A stretch of DNA of 64,000 nucleotides from Aegilops tauschii subsp. strangulata (taxonomy: Eukaryota; Streptophyta; Magnoliopsida; Poales; Poaceae). Made by a program: the position numbers and the translations under genes. The stretch covers positions 219,809,622 to 219,873,621 of the forward strand of contig NC_053039.3 in the NCBI RefSeq assembly GCF_002575655.3, given 5' to 3'. Under the pieces are notes generated by a model. That model had not been told where the DNA came from and searched no databases. It saw only the letters and a list, made by a program, of their open reading frames with translations. Positions 44,783 to 56,418 of this stretch are shown one piece after another; position 1 is the stretch's first letter; the number at the start of each line of letters is the position of its first letter.

Positions 44783-46164
44783 TGCCATGGCTTGCAACAA
44801 GCGGTGACAGTGAGGGTGCTTCTGAATGTGCAGAAGCGTATGAGACCAGATGTTATTTTCCTTATGGAGACACACTTGGATGATTACCCGGCAGATTGTT
44901 TACATCGATGACTCAAGATGAACCACAAAGAGGTTATACGTAGTGATGGTAGGAGTGGAGGGCTATTGCTGGTTTAGAAGAAAGAGGTGGAAGTCTTGCT
45001 CAGATTCAAAGGTTTAAATTTCATAGATGTATCAGTTGCAGGGATGATGATAATATGTGGAGATTTATTGGCATGTATGGAGAACCAAAATGGGAAAATA
45101 AGCATTTGACTTGGAACTGTTTGAGGGATAAACATGCAAATGGTGACTTGCCCTGGCAAATTATGGGTGATCTCAATGAGATCATGTACTCTTTTGAGAA
45201 GGAGTGAGTGAATCCTAGACCTTGTCATCTTATGCAGAGTTTCAGAGATGCGGTTGAGGACTGTAATCTAACCGAACTAGGATTTGTAGGGGATAAGTTC
45301 ACATGGAAGAGGGGGAGAATTCGAGAAAGACTAGATCAAGGCCTTGCAAATGAGGCATGGAATACAAAATTCCCGGGAGTAGTTATTGAGCACTTGGATT
45401 ATTATAGATCCGATCATCGGCCACTTTTCTTTAACTTGGATCATGCTTCGGATCATACCTAGAGTGGGCCAAAAGTTTTACGGTTTGAGGCTAGATGGTT
45501 GAAAGAAGCTAAATTCATAGAAACGGTGGAGGGGGCTTAGGCTGCTGCTAATGGCAGGACGCTAAATTCTTCTCTGGCCGAAATGCTAAATGTAGTCCAC
45601 TCACAGCTTCATACATGGGACAGAAAAGTGCTCAAAAGTTCTAAGAAGAAGCTGAGATGAGCTCAACGGGAATTGAAAAGGTTACTGGGGAAGCAATAAC
45701 TGATGATAATCTAGTGAAATAGAAGGAGTTATCTCTGGAGATTGAAAAGCTACGTGAGCAGGAGGAAATATACTGGTCACAGAGAGGGCGAATTAATTGG
45801 CTCCTATTTGGGGACCGTAACACTGACTATTTCCAGAATTTTCCGTGTGAACACCATAAGAGAAATATGATTAAGGGTTTAAGAGATGACTAGGGAATCC
45901 TTCAGGATGACATTAATTTCCTGAACCCTTTTATATCATATTATTTTGCAGGTCTCTTCACCACATAGGTAGAGGGGCCAGACCCGGAGGTTTTGAACAA
46001 AGTGGTGCCACGAGTTACAGAAGCAATGAACAATTTTCTCACTAGGCCCTACACCGCGGAGGATGTAAAGAAGGAACTCTTCTCCATCAGAGACCTCAAG
46101 GCACCGGGCCCCGATGGCTTGCATGTGGCTTTCTTTAAAGAATGCTGGTATATTTTGGGGAACA
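44783..46164 (+). pseudogene. LINE-B ORF2: AP-like endonuclease and start of reverse transcriptase
   Basis: Continuation of the ORF2 begun at 8318. Recognisable L1-type endonuclease blocks: CHGLQQAVTVR, PDVIFLMETHL, SDGRSGGLLL, LPWQIMGDLNEI, GFVGDKFTWKRGRIRERLDQGLAN and the catalytic YRSDHRPL (SDH at 45409-45417). The reverse transcriptase start follows (AEDVKKELFSIRDLKAPGPDGL, FFKECW at about 46050-46147). At least three stops and a shift are present (CGA TGA near 44908, TAG near 44976, TGA near 45206). The element is cut at 46164 by the Gypsy-3 LTR; its remaining reverse transcriptase is not found to the right. Confidence 0.88.
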
Positions 46165-47031
46165 TGTTGGCGTTCTGGGAACCATGGTACACAAACTTGC
46201 CTGCCTGCGGCCCATGGCGTGGCTCCTTCGACAGTCTGGTACGACCCATCAACCAGGCTATCAAGGCAAGACCCTCACGAGGACCCATTGGTCTCGCGAG
46301 ATGAACGACACCAAGACCTCCCTTGGGAGCGGCCTCCCCAGGCGGCCTCCCGAGGAGCGGAGATTTCTATGCAGGTACCCAGCCTCATGAGGCTACCATG
46401 ATGCAAGCCATGACGACCAAGGCAGGCGGGCGCCAGCGAGCGCTGAGGAGGCAGTTTCCTCTTTGGTGCTAAGGAGGCAAGGACACGTGTGGGTTCCCGA
46501 GGAATCTGACAAAGGTTTCCATTCCGGTGCTACAAGACCAAGGCCGCCAGCGCGGCAGGACAGATGTCATCACCGAGCCCACCTCTGCGTCATGACCAGA
46601 AGCTTTGCACGCGAAGACCACCTTTAGTCAGGATAAGATGTACTACTTGTCCCCTTTTAAATTGGCCACTGTGGGATCCCTTCCCGCCGACGTTTTGGGG
46701 GAAGACGACCGAAGCCACTATAAGTATAGGTTAGCCACCACCATAGAAGGGGTCGACTCATTCCCTCACCCCCGAACCTCACGAGGTTGTTCATCCCTTG
46801 TACTAGCTCATCCTCAGCCCCTCGTGAGGCGAATCCACCACAAAGCAGGAGCAGGGTCTTACACTGCAAGGTGGCCCGAACCTGGGTAAACTGCTGTGTT
46901 CATCTTCTTCCTTGTTCGTGTGAATCGAGCTAGTCCATGGGGCGATGGGCTGGTAGGCTCAATAGGTTGAGTTCTTCGCACACGCCCCAGGTTCGAACCT
47001 TCCTTAGGTCTGTGGAGCCCTGAATCCGACA
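46165..47031 (+). repeat. Gypsy-3 5' LTR
   Basis: 867 bp, TGTTGGCGTTCTGG ... GAATCCGACA, with a TATAAGTATA motif near 46718. It is followed at 47032-47051 by TTTGGCGTGCCAGGTAGGGG, a primer-binding site close to that of Gypsy-2. It interrupts LINE-B; the flank GAACA would be one target copy, but the other is lost. Confidence 0.75.
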
Positions 47032-47107
47032 TTTGGCGTGCCAGGTAGGGGCATGTCGACACTCGGCCTCTTCATCGACCGCGCTCCGCACTCGACTCAA
47101 GGCTCCC

Positions 47108-47365
47108 ATGGCCGAAGCCGTCCCACCCGTCGGGCCATCGGGCGCTTCCGAAGGCGCAGTGGGCCTCCGGGCCTTTACCCCTGGCCTCCGGCGGGTGCAG
47201 TGGCCACAAAGGTTCAGGCCGGCGTTGCCCCCGCGATACGACAGCGTGGCGGACCCCGAGGAGTTCCTCCGGTTGTACGCGCGGGGCATTTGGGCGGTGG
47301 GCGGTGACAACAAAGTCATGGCGAACTGGCTCCCTATGGCTCTCACGGGTGTGTCGTGCTCCTAG
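47108..47365 (+). pseudogene. Gypsy-3 Gag start
   Basis: ATG at 47108 (MAEAVPPVGPSG). The segment RFRPALPPRYDSVADPEEFLRLYARGIWAVGGDNKVMANWLPMAL is the beginning of a plant Gypsy gag core, quoted here in pieces: PPRYDSVADPEEFL and NKVMANWLPMAL. A stop at 47363 ends it. Most of gag is missing before the protease piece at 47556. Confidence 0.75.
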
Positions 47366-47799
47366 GTGCTCAACCTACCGGAGTCTTCAGTAGCCTCCTA
47401 GGAGGAGCTGCGCGACCTATTCATCGCGTGCTTTGCGGCACCGACGCTCCATGCTGGTGCGGCAATTCTTGGCAGGTCGCAGGCGCCAGCCTCAAGCTGT
47501 CGCGTCAAGTAGCTCTTCCGGCAGGTGAGGGCCGCCCAACCGCGGCAGGGGCTCCTCCAGGGCAGGTGGCGCCTGAGACCGACATCACCTTCGACTCCAG
47601 GGATCACCCCAAGACTACGGTTGGCGCCGGCGTGCTCCCCATGCTGTGCACGCCCACCATCAGCAGTGTTGCGGTCACCAGGACCCTCATCGATGGCGAC
47701 GCTAACCTCAACGTCCTCTCTGTGGAAGCCTTCGACCTACTCCAAGTGCCTTGCATACTTGATGAGAGCCGCCATGAGCTCTCCCATGTTATTATATGA
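47366..47799 (+). pseudogene. Gypsy-3 protease remnant
   Basis: After about 190 bp of degraded sequence, the plus strand at 47556-47797 reads ETDITFDSRDHP, then the active-site area TRTLIDGDANLNVLSVEAFDLLQVP. The usual LIDGGAGLN has become LIDGDANLN, so the second glycine of the DGG motif is lost. Frame ends at 47799 beside sequence of opposite orientation. Confidence 0.7.
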
Positions 47800-48153
47800 C
47801 GCTTAAGCCGCCCAAGCTTCTGCTTAAGGGGGGTGCAATGACAGTTCTTCTCCAAGACCAGAACCGCCTGACCCACTGCAATACCGTCTGAAGAGTGCAT
47901 AATAGCTGAGACCCACCGCACCCAATGATGAGCCGACTCATCCTCACGCTGCACACAGTTATCAAGATCAATAATCGTCAAAGGTTGATGTTCCTTTAAA
48001 ATTCTGAATGAACCATGCTTTCAACTCTGCCTAAGAATTGATGTAGTTGGCAGGTAATCCTTTTAACTAGGTCCAAGCTGGCCCATCCAACATCATAGTA
48101 AAGTACTTCGTGCACACACAGTATCATTGACATCCAGCATCTTCATGGCTAAC
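47800..48153 (-). pseudogene. Gypsy-4 Gag fragment
   Basis: On the minus strand fragments read MLDVNDTVCTKYFTMMLDG, AWTWLKGLPANYINS, then after shifts CVQREDESAHHWV, VGQAVLVLEKNCH and LKQKLGRLKRH. These are typical of another Gypsy gag family. The piece lies between Gypsy-3 protease and the Athila-2 LTR and has no LTR of its own in the window. Confidence 0.65.
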
Positions 48154-50423
48154 TGATATGTCTCCAACGTATCTATAATTTTTGATTGTTCCATGCTATT
48201 ATATTGTCTGTTTTGGATGTTTAATGGGATTTATTATACACTTTTATATTATTTTTGGGACAAACCTACTAACCCAAGGCCCAGTGCAAATTGTTGTTTT
48301 TTTTGCCTATTTCAGTGTTTCGCAGAAAAGGAATATCAAACGGAGTCCAAACGGAATGAAACCTTTGGGAGAGGACTTGGAGTGGACGTCAAGAAATCAA
48401 CGAGGAGGCCACGAGGCAGGGAGGCGCGTCTGCCCCCCTGTGCGTGCCCCCACCCTCGTGGGTCCCTCGCAGCTCCACCGACCTACTTCTTCCTCCTATA
48501 TATACCCATATACCCCGAAACCAATCAGGAGCACCATGAAACCCTATTTCCACCGCCGCAACGTTCTATACCCATGAGATCCCATCCTGGGGCCTTTTTG
48601 GGTGCTCCACCGGAGGGGGGAATCGATCACGGAGGGCTTCTACATCAACACCATAGCCTCTCCGATGATGAGTGAGTAGTTTACCACAGACCTTCGGGTC
48701 CATAGTTATTAGCTAGATGGCTTCTTCTCTCTCTTTGGATCTCAATACAAAGCTCTGCTCGATCTTCTTGGAGATCTATTCGATGTAACTCTTTTTGCGG
48801 TGTGTTTGTCGAGATCCGATGAATTGTAGGTTTATGATCAAGATTATCTATAAACAATATTTGAATCTCCTCTGAATTCTTTTATGTATGATTGGTTATC
48901 TTTGCAAGTCTCTTCGAATTATCAGTTTGGTTTGGCCTACTAGATTGATCTTTCTTGCAATGGGAGAAGTGCTTAGCTTTGGGTTCAATCTTGCGTTGCT
49001 CGATCCCAGTGACAGAAGAGGAAACGACACGTATTGTATTGTTGCCATCGAGGATAAAAAGATGGGGTTTATATCATATTGCTTGAGTTTATCCCTCTAC
49101 ATCATGTCATCTTGCCTAATGTGTTACTCTGTTCTTATGAACTTAATACTCTAGATGCATGCTGGATAGCGGTCGATGTGTGGAGTAATAGTAGTAGATG
49201 CAGAATCGTTTCGGTCTACTTGTCGCGGACGTGATGCCTATATACATGATCATGCCTAGATATTCTCATAATTATGCACTTTTCTATCAATTGCTCGACA
49301 GTAATTTGTTCACCCACCGTAATACTTATGCTATCTTGAGAGAAGCCACTAGTGAAACCTATGGCCCCCGGGTCTATTTTCCATCATATAAGTTTCCAAT
49401 CTATTTTTACTTTGCAATCTTTACTTTCAATCTATATCATAAAAATACCAAAAAATTATCTTATCATCTCTATCAGATCTCACTTTTGCAAGTGGCCGTG
49501 AAGGGATTGACAACCCCTTTATCGCGTTGGTTGCAAGGTTCTAATTTGTTTGTGTAGGTACGAGGGACTTGCGTGTGGCCTTCTACTGGATTGATACCTT
49601 GGTTCTCAAAAACTGAGGGAAATACTTACGCTACTTTGCTGCATCACCCTTTCCTCTTCAAGGGCCAATGCATGCTCAAGAGGTAGCAAGAAGGATTTCT
49701 GGCGCCGTTGCCGGGGAGTCTACGCACAAGTCAGGACATACCAAGTACCCATCACAAACTCTTATCCCTCGCATTACATTATTTGCCTTTTGCCTCTCGT
49801 TTTCCTCTTCCCCACTTCACCCTTGCCGTTTTATTCGCCCTCTCTTTCCGTTCATCTCTTTTCGCTTGCTTCTTGTGCCCCGTGTGCCGTTATGGCCAGT
49901 CCTTTATCTACTCCTTTGTCTCCCGAGAATGAGGTTCTTAATTTTAAACAAAGGGAGGGAGAAAATCTAAAAGATGCTTGGTACAGAATTTGCAATGTTC
50001 AAAATAGATCTACTAGGAAGCAATCTACTTACGTTCTTCTTTGCAATTTTTATGTAGGCATCACCCCTTGGAATAGATATATTCTTGATACCATTACCGG
50101 AGGGAATTTCTTCAGTAGCCATACTTTTGATTCTTATAATGCTATGTTAGATTTGTTTGGCCCACCACCTCTTTTAGTTAATGGAACTATTTAACTTTGG
50201 AACATGTGATGCAAAGGCTGGAAATTATTGAAAATAAAGTTGCCACTGTAGAATTGATTGAAAATTTGGATAAAAAGATCCACAACCAAATTATCCAATA
50301 CGGATCTAAGGTAGGAGTTGCTCTTAATTTTTTTAAAGAAAAGGAACCCATAGTTAACGAAAAGATAGATCAAGATTCCACAAGAATTGATAAATTTGAG
50401 GATATTATTACCAACTTACACTA
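48154..50423 (+). mobile_element. Athila-2 fragment (5' LTR, primer site, Gag start)
   Basis: The LTR starts TGATATGTCTCCAACGTATC at 48154 and probably ends near 49672 (CCAATGCA); it resembles the Sabrina group of Triticeae Athila elements from memory. TATATATA lies at about 48498. The primer-binding site TGGCGCCGTTGCCGGGGA is at 49700-49717. Gag starts at ATG 49892 (MASPLSTPLSPENEVLNF) and continues with LKDAWYRICNVQNRS and GITPWNRYILDTITGGNF. A stop at 50192 interrupts it, and it continues as NKVATVELIENLDKKI up to the CACTA insertion at 50424. Confidence 0.88.
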
Positions 50424-50767
50424 CAAAAAAAGACACATCCGTGACATTTTGGGCCGAACGAATTTTTTTCTGTCATACTTATGACACTTCTATGACGATA
50501 ATTGTGACAAAACCCGGTATCATCATAGATGTCGTGGGGTCCTACTTCTATGACAAAAAATCATGATAGAAAATGGGCTTTTCGTCCTGGGCGGGCCGGA
50601 GACGCAGCTGCATGACATTCTTTGGGCCGTCCATGATGGAAAAAACCATGGTAGAAGCGAGGGCGAGGAAAATATCGGGGTGTTCCCGTTTACGGTGGGT
50701 GGTCAGGGCCGAGCGATGCACGTTTCTCTCTTACACGCACGCGCGTGGGTGCGAGGCGTTGGGCTCT

Positions 50768-50920
50768 AGCTAAACCCGAGCGAGGCGTTGGGCTCTAACT
50801 GAACCCGAGCGATTGCACTGCAGGCTACGCGTTACTGAACCCGAGCGATCGATCGATGGCTGTTAACTGAACCCGATCGAGCGATTCCTTCACTACTGCT
50901 GCTAACTGAAGCCAATCGAT
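50768..50920 (+). repeat. CTGAACCCGAGCGA subterminal repeats
   Basis: About five degenerate copies of (C/A)TGAACCCGAGCGAT interspersed with GATCGATCGA runs. Typical of the subterminal regions of CACTA elements, where transposase binds. Confidence 0.7.
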
Positions 50921-50931
50921 GCTGGCTCTGG

Positions 50932-51345
50932 ATGAACAGTGAGCATTGCTGGGAGGGTTTGGATGAACAGTTCCCGGTGGGGGTGGATGAACAGGACCCC
51001 GTGGTGTTGCCTCTGGATGAACAGGACCCCGATCGATCGAGCAGGTTGGGGCTGGATGAACAGGACCCCGTGGAGGGCTGGATGAACAGGACCACCCCGT
51101 GGAGGGCTGGATTTACAGTAGACGGTGGAGGGCTGGATGAACAGTTGCACCGTGGAGGGCTGGTTGAACAGGAGCCCGTGGAGAGGGCTGGTTGAACAGT
51201 AGCCGGTGGAGTAGCGCATTGTGGAGGCTGGATGAACAGGAGCCCGTGGATGAACAGTCGTAGGTGGAGGATGGAGGAGGTCAACGGTGGATGAACAGTA
51301 GCCCGTGGAGGCTGGAGGGGGTCGACGGTGGAGATGAACAGTATC
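50932..51345 (+). repeat. GGATGAACAG minisatellite
   Basis: About thirteen copies of G(G/A)(A/T)GAACAG(G/T) spaced 20-40 bp apart and separated by variants of GACCCCGTGGAGGGCT. It inflates several overlapping reading frames on both strands, which I treat as non-coding. Confidence 0.85.
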
Positions 51346-51372
51346 TCGTGGAGTCACGTTTTGCGGAACGCC

Positions 51373-53551
51373 TGTAGCGACCAGACCTCAAATGGTCTAT
51401 GCTGCTGTGCACCAGTGTCATCCCTGGATCAGTAATGCTGACACGCACAGTACAAATGGAGGATTTATAACAGAGTAGCAATCACACACTTATTACATCG
51501 AATATCTCCAAAGAGAATAAGTATGATAAACATGGCTTAAGGCCATCTAAAAACGATAACAGCGGAAGACTTGGAAGATAAGTGAGTCCATCAACTCCAA
51601 CGGCATCACTGAGTATAAGACCACGACCTAAGGCACCTTACTCGTCGTCTGAAAAGTCTGCAACATGAAACGTTGCAGCCCGAAAACGGGTCAGCACATA
51701 GAATATGCTGGCAAAGTAACACGTAGAGAATAATGAACCATAATAAGGCTATACTACATGCATATATGGCTGGTGGAAAGCTCTATGGTTACAATTTTGC
51801 GAAAAGCCAATTTTATCCTACTTCAAAGGAATAAATTTTATTTAACTATCATGGTGGTTGTGAAACATTGAGATGGTTGACAGCATCTCAATCCCAATTA
51901 AATGTCATCAATAACCCAACAAAATTAATTAGAAGTAACATAGTGATGAGATTCACATGATAATCCAAATACTAGATACTCAAGTTGTCCATAACCGGGG
52001 ACACGGCTAACCATGATTAGTTTGTACACTCTGCAGAGGTTTGTGCACTTTTCCCCACAAGACTCGATCTCCTCCGTTGGATTACTCGCACTACATGGTG
52101 TTTGAGTAACGGATGACCGAGACACAGTCTTTCAGAAGTGTTTGCACCTTACGTATGGGTAGACCGTTACACCTACTTTCCCCTACATCTGCTAGTCTAC
52201 CACTGTAAGAGTTCACACAACTTAGTCAACTATGCTAGAGCCCATAATAGCTTGCGGCTGCACACGGAAGTTTCTAGCACGAATAATCTCATGATCCCTT
52301 TGAACCTGGGTGGCGGTCCAAAAGAAAAACAGGCAATCCTGGAATACCCAGGTACCTCAATCCACCCAGATGTGAGTTTTAGTTGCCACCTTAAGTAAAC
52401 CATTAATTAACAATCTCACATCTGTCATGGAACTCTCTCAAACCCAATCCACGTCTACGAGCATAACATGGCAATATAATAGCAAACGTAGAAGTAACTC
52501 CCAAGGGTTTGATAAATAAAACAGGTAATAGGTACTACCTCAACTACTTCCCAAAACCCACAATTTAATTAGATCCTAATCATGCAATTGTTTGAGGAAT
52601 AGATCTAATGCAATAAAAACTGGGTATGGAAGGTATATGATCAAAGTGTTACTTGCCTTGCTGATGATCCGCAAAACCTAGCGATTTGAAGTAACAAGCG
52701 GCACACTCCGGGTACTCTATTGCAAACAACAAGCAAACAATAAGTACTCATCTAATGCACAGGTAAAACTCGAATGAAAGATCCAACCAGATGTTCAACT
52801 TAAGAACTCCGGTTTGCAAAAAGAATCAACTCGAAAGAAACAACGAAAGTCAAACGGCGAAAGAAACAAGCTTCGTTTACTAATCTGGATCTAGGTCAAA
52901 TTTTACTGTAGCAAAAACTTGTTTGAGTAGGTTAAACGGAAAGAGAATTTCGAGACGAAACTCTAGGCGCTTGAATCGCCTGATTCCGATAAACGAGCGA
53001 AAAGTTAAACAGAAACGAAGATTCGATCAGAAATCGAATTTGAGAAAATAGCGGAAAAATCCGACGAAAAAGAAAAACGGACGAACGGTTAAAGAACGGA
53101 CGTTCGTTAACAGAGAAAAACCGACGAACGCGTTCGTTAAAACGAACGGTTCGGTGAACGCTCGCAAAATAATAAAACCGAAAAAAAACCGATCTAGGGT
53201 TTTTTTTAAAGAAAACCGGCAAAACGAGGCGAGGCAGTACCTCGTCGGGGCAAGCTCCGGCGGGGTGCCGGCGAGGGCGGCGGGTGCGGCGGGGGTGCGG
53301 GGCTCGGGGGAAGGCGAGGGGCGGCGAGGCGGCGGCGAACGGCAGCGGCCGGCGGCGGCTCGGGCTCGGCTCCGGCGGCGGCGACGGGGTGAGGTGAGAA
53401 GGGGGGTGCGGGGGTATATAAAGGGGGGGTGCTCCGGTGGCTTGGGGAGCGGGCAAGCCCGCGGCACTTCGATCGGGGTAGTCTACCGTCACTCTACTAT
53501 GGAGTAATTTAGTGCATGGCTGGTGGACCCTGATGCTGGCTGTCCCACACA
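51373..53551 (-). mobile_element. LTR-like block, possibly a solo LTR
   Basis: Starts TGTAGCGACC and may end at CCCACACA (53551), so either strand gives TG...CA ends. On the minus strand a TATA box (TTTATATACC, about 53423-53414) is followed by a C-rich leader, a GC-rich Pro/Arg-coding tract and a GAG-GTACTG donor-like site near 53240, the layout of an LTR promoter. The block is AT-rich further left. I found no matching target duplication (ACGCC left, TCGGC right) and no internal coding domain, so family and boundaries are uncertain. Confidence 0.45.
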
Positions 53552-55075
53552 TCGGCGAAAGTGAGTAATTTAGTGCATGGCTGGAGGAGGATCCGCACGG
53601 TAGAGCGTGTCCACTATTTTTCTGAAGAAAAAATGATTATTTCCACTCTTACGATGGAGGAGTGCGAAACACGGCAGCCACTTGAACATACACAGTGCTC
53701 CTACTACTAGGCATGTGCAGTGGTTCATACGTCAGTACTACATAATCTTGTTGCTAGTGCAGTAAGATATGACGACAACAAATGATGTTGTGCGCATGTC
53801 AACTATATGAACAGTAATGTAGTAACATAGTACCGCTTTCTCGACTGTCCGGTCGAGAATGAACGGTGAGATCAATGTTAACAGAACTAGGTCTACAGCG
53901 CACGGAGAGTACGGTGCTACAGTACTCCACGAAACATGAACCATATGAAGCACGAATAGTGTTAGGCAGGGTGTATGAAGGGTGCACGGGATGGGAGCAA
54001 AAGTTCCCTTCTGGACCCACTTTTGGGTGCTTGGCAGAGTGCATGAAGGGTGCATGAGTCCACACTAGTAGGTTAACACAAATACACGAAGAGGAAACAA
54101 CTATATTGAGATGAGAATGCAACCAAAAACACCCACACGCTTTGTGCTACAGTGACTGATCTGCACCGTCTAAGTTTGATCCAACGGTCATGTTGCGCCG
54201 AGACATGGACATGCCCATGCAAAGGGCGCCTAAACACCACCGAAGTCCCTCTACTTCCCGAGGCGCACGCCGTTGGTGATGCAGGGGGCGAAATGGCTGA
54301 AAGGCAATGCAATCTACGGGAAGGCGGAGGGAGCCAGCCGAGGAGCGGGGAATCTTTTGGTTTTCACCATGGTAAAACACCAGTCGATGACTTCTCACAT
54401 CAGGGAGCAGTGGGTTTTATAGGCGGAGTCATCGTGACTAATTGCTGCCGCGCCTGCTCCCGTCAATCAAAAAATTAAAAATCCTGCCGCGCCTGCTCCC
54501 GTCAATCAAAAAAATTAAAAATCCTGCCGCACTCAAACACCAGAGCAACGCCGCGGTGGATATTTAAATTTACCTGCCGGCAAGTAGATAAAAAAGGGGT
54601 GAAAAAACAAATGTGGCGGCAGCCTAGCTAATCGGTCGAACTAGCCCAACTAGCTAGCCACCGTGCTTCACTGATGTACTCGGCAGGAAAAGTGGTCTTT
54701 CGTGATTTGACGACTCATTTACTTGCTTCGGCGAAAACGCGCGGTAGGGCGTCCCACGTCAGGAAGAATATATGCGTGCACCACCCGGGAGGACCCCGAA
54801 ACCGCGCGGTAGGGTGTGCCATGTCTCGGCACGGAGGAAAAATGTGCGTGTAAAAATTTACTGTATCAGACGTAGTACCTATGGTTCGACCTCGGGACCC
54901 AGCCAGTCGGTCGAAAACACCCCACTAGCCACACAGCTTCATCATGCTAACATGGCACAGAGGATAGGTGTGGTTAGCTCCGTCTCGACCAGCCACAACG
55001 TCTCTTGTTCTAGGCGATTCTTCTATTTTCCAAGCTTTTTTTTTAGTTGTAATGACACCACGGCAAGCTAGCGCC
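53552..55075. other. Stretch with no recognised gene
   Basis: No protein similarity on either strand. Contains a second copy of GAGTAATTTAGTGCATGGCT (53562; first at 53505), a 40-bp tandem duplication (54444-54528), and two related segments around 54620-54700 and 54890-54960 sharing CGCGCGGTAGGG and CAGTCGGTCGAA-type motifs. Confidence 0.4.
54444..54528 (+). repeat. Tandem duplication of about 40 bp
   Basis: Two copies of CCTGCCGCGCCTGCTCCCGT plus CAATCAAAAAATTAAAAAT, followed by the start of a third (CCTGCCGC). Copies are almost identical, so the duplication is recent. Confidence 0.9.
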
Positions 55076-55506
55076 GCTCTTCGTGTGTGCCCGTGCAAAG
55101 GTTAGATGATGGAGAGAAGAGAGAGATCACAGACCTGGGACCCACCAGTAAGTGAGTCAACGGTCATGCACGTGTTGACGAGGCACACCCTCTACTCTAC
55201 TCAACATAATACTGTATAAAATCAAGTTATGGGACAAAGCTAACAACCGTTGTTGTTTCAGGCTATCGACTTACGCTTTGTAGTCCAGGTTGCCAGTTCG
55301 AATCTCGTCTTTCAGATTTGTTAGTTTTAGGTCCAAATTTGATTAATGACAAGTGGGACCCTCGTGTGTTGTTCCGATATTTCAGTGTAGGATGGTTTTT
55401 TTGAACAAACACTTTGCGCGATTAGACAAGTAACGGCACAAGTTACACGTATTTTGCAAGTTTACGAACAAAAACGACAGCGGCATAGAATATCACATCC
55501 ACCCCG

Positions 55507-56418
55507 CAGCTTAGATGTTATGGTGATACGAGTTTTTACACCGTTGGAAGTGAGATCCAATGGCTTGGGAGTAGTCTTTGTAATTATGCGCAATTTCCAA
55601 ACTCTCCAAAGGTTTTTTTACAAATAAAACATTCAGGCCTCGTGTGTGCCGCTGCATCTTGGATCCAACGGCTCCCCGTTGCTCATATTAGGTGCTCCCC
55701 GTAGCTTAATTACCTGCTACGGTGATATGAGCATCTAGGTCGTATGATCAGTGATCAGATGGCACATGCGTAGTACTTTTACTTTCTGCGCAATTCCCAA
55801 CTCTCTCAGCCGTATATTGCAAAAACATTCAAACCTCCTACTGTGGGCCGTTAGATCTTCGTGAACTCGTATCACCATAGAATCTACGGTGCGGGAGCAC
55901 CTCATATTCTCCCGTGCAAGAAAACATAAGGTGCTCTCGCAGCTTGGATGCTACGGTGATACGAGCTTCGAGGTCGTTTGTTCTGAGATCCAATGGCATC
56001 TGAGCAGTCTTTGTGCTTGTAAGCAGTGGCCAAACTCTTTGGGGGCTTTTCTGCAAAAAAAACATTCGAACCACCGAGGAGGTGTTGGGTCACAAAATCC
56101 AACGGCTCTGAAGAGCTTGTATCACCAAAGCATCTAAGGTGTGGTAGCACATGATATTCTTACATACAGGAGAATATTATGTCCTCCTTCATCTTAGATG
56201 CTACGGTGATACGAGCTTCGAGGTCGTTGGATATGGGATCCAAGGGCATCCGAGTAGTTTTTGTACAAATTGTGTGCAATTCTCAAACTCATCAAGGTTT
56301 CCTATAAAAATATTAAGGCATCATGTGAGCTGCTATATCTCAGATCTACAAGCTCCAAGCAACTTGTATCGGCATATAGCATCTAAGGTATGAGGGCACA
56401 TGATATTCTCCCTGGGAG
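55507..56418 (+). repeat. Four tandem units of about 220-250 bp with internal inverted arms
   Basis: Units begin near 55507, 55693, 55945 and 56199 with variants of CTTGGATGCTACGGTGATAC GAGCTTCGAGGTCGTTGG (shown in two parts). They pass through CAATTCCCAAACTCTC and AAACATTCAAACCTC and end with ATCCAACGGCTC, GAGCTTGTATCACC and GCATCTAAGGT. The beginning and the end of a unit are inverted relative to each other, so each unit can fold into a long imperfect hairpin. Strongly diverged from each other. Absent from copy 2 of the duplication. Confidence 0.75.

Larger units (their letters stand above)
50424..51372 (+). mobile_element. CACTA transposon end (truncated)
   Basis: Begins with the terminal motif CACTACAAAAAAAG inside Athila-2 gag, preceded by TTA. 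Followed by T/A-rich inverted short motifs (TGACACTTCTATGAC, TTCTATGACAAAAAATC) and then by subterminal repeat arrays. No second CACTA end was found, so the element is truncated, probably by the LTR-like block from 51373. No transposase is present. Confidence 0.7.

Noticed and set aside
50832..51357. About 150-codon frames on both strands
   Set aside because: Created by the GGATGAACAG minisatellite near the CACTA end.
50424..51372. CRISPR-like array because of regularly spaced GGATGAACAG units
   Set aside because: Spacing is irregular, spacers are themselves repetitive, the genome is a plant, and the context is a CACTA subterminal region.
52932..53552. 206-codon minus-strand frame
   Set aside because: Spans an LTR-like promoter region with a TATA box inside the reading frame; composition follows the GC-rich leader, no domain.
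51368..54552. Possible element 51373-54547 flanked by ACGCC on both sides
   Set aside because: The 5-bp match is expected by chance in 3 kb, and the inner ends (TGTAGC and AGAGCA) are not inverted repeats.
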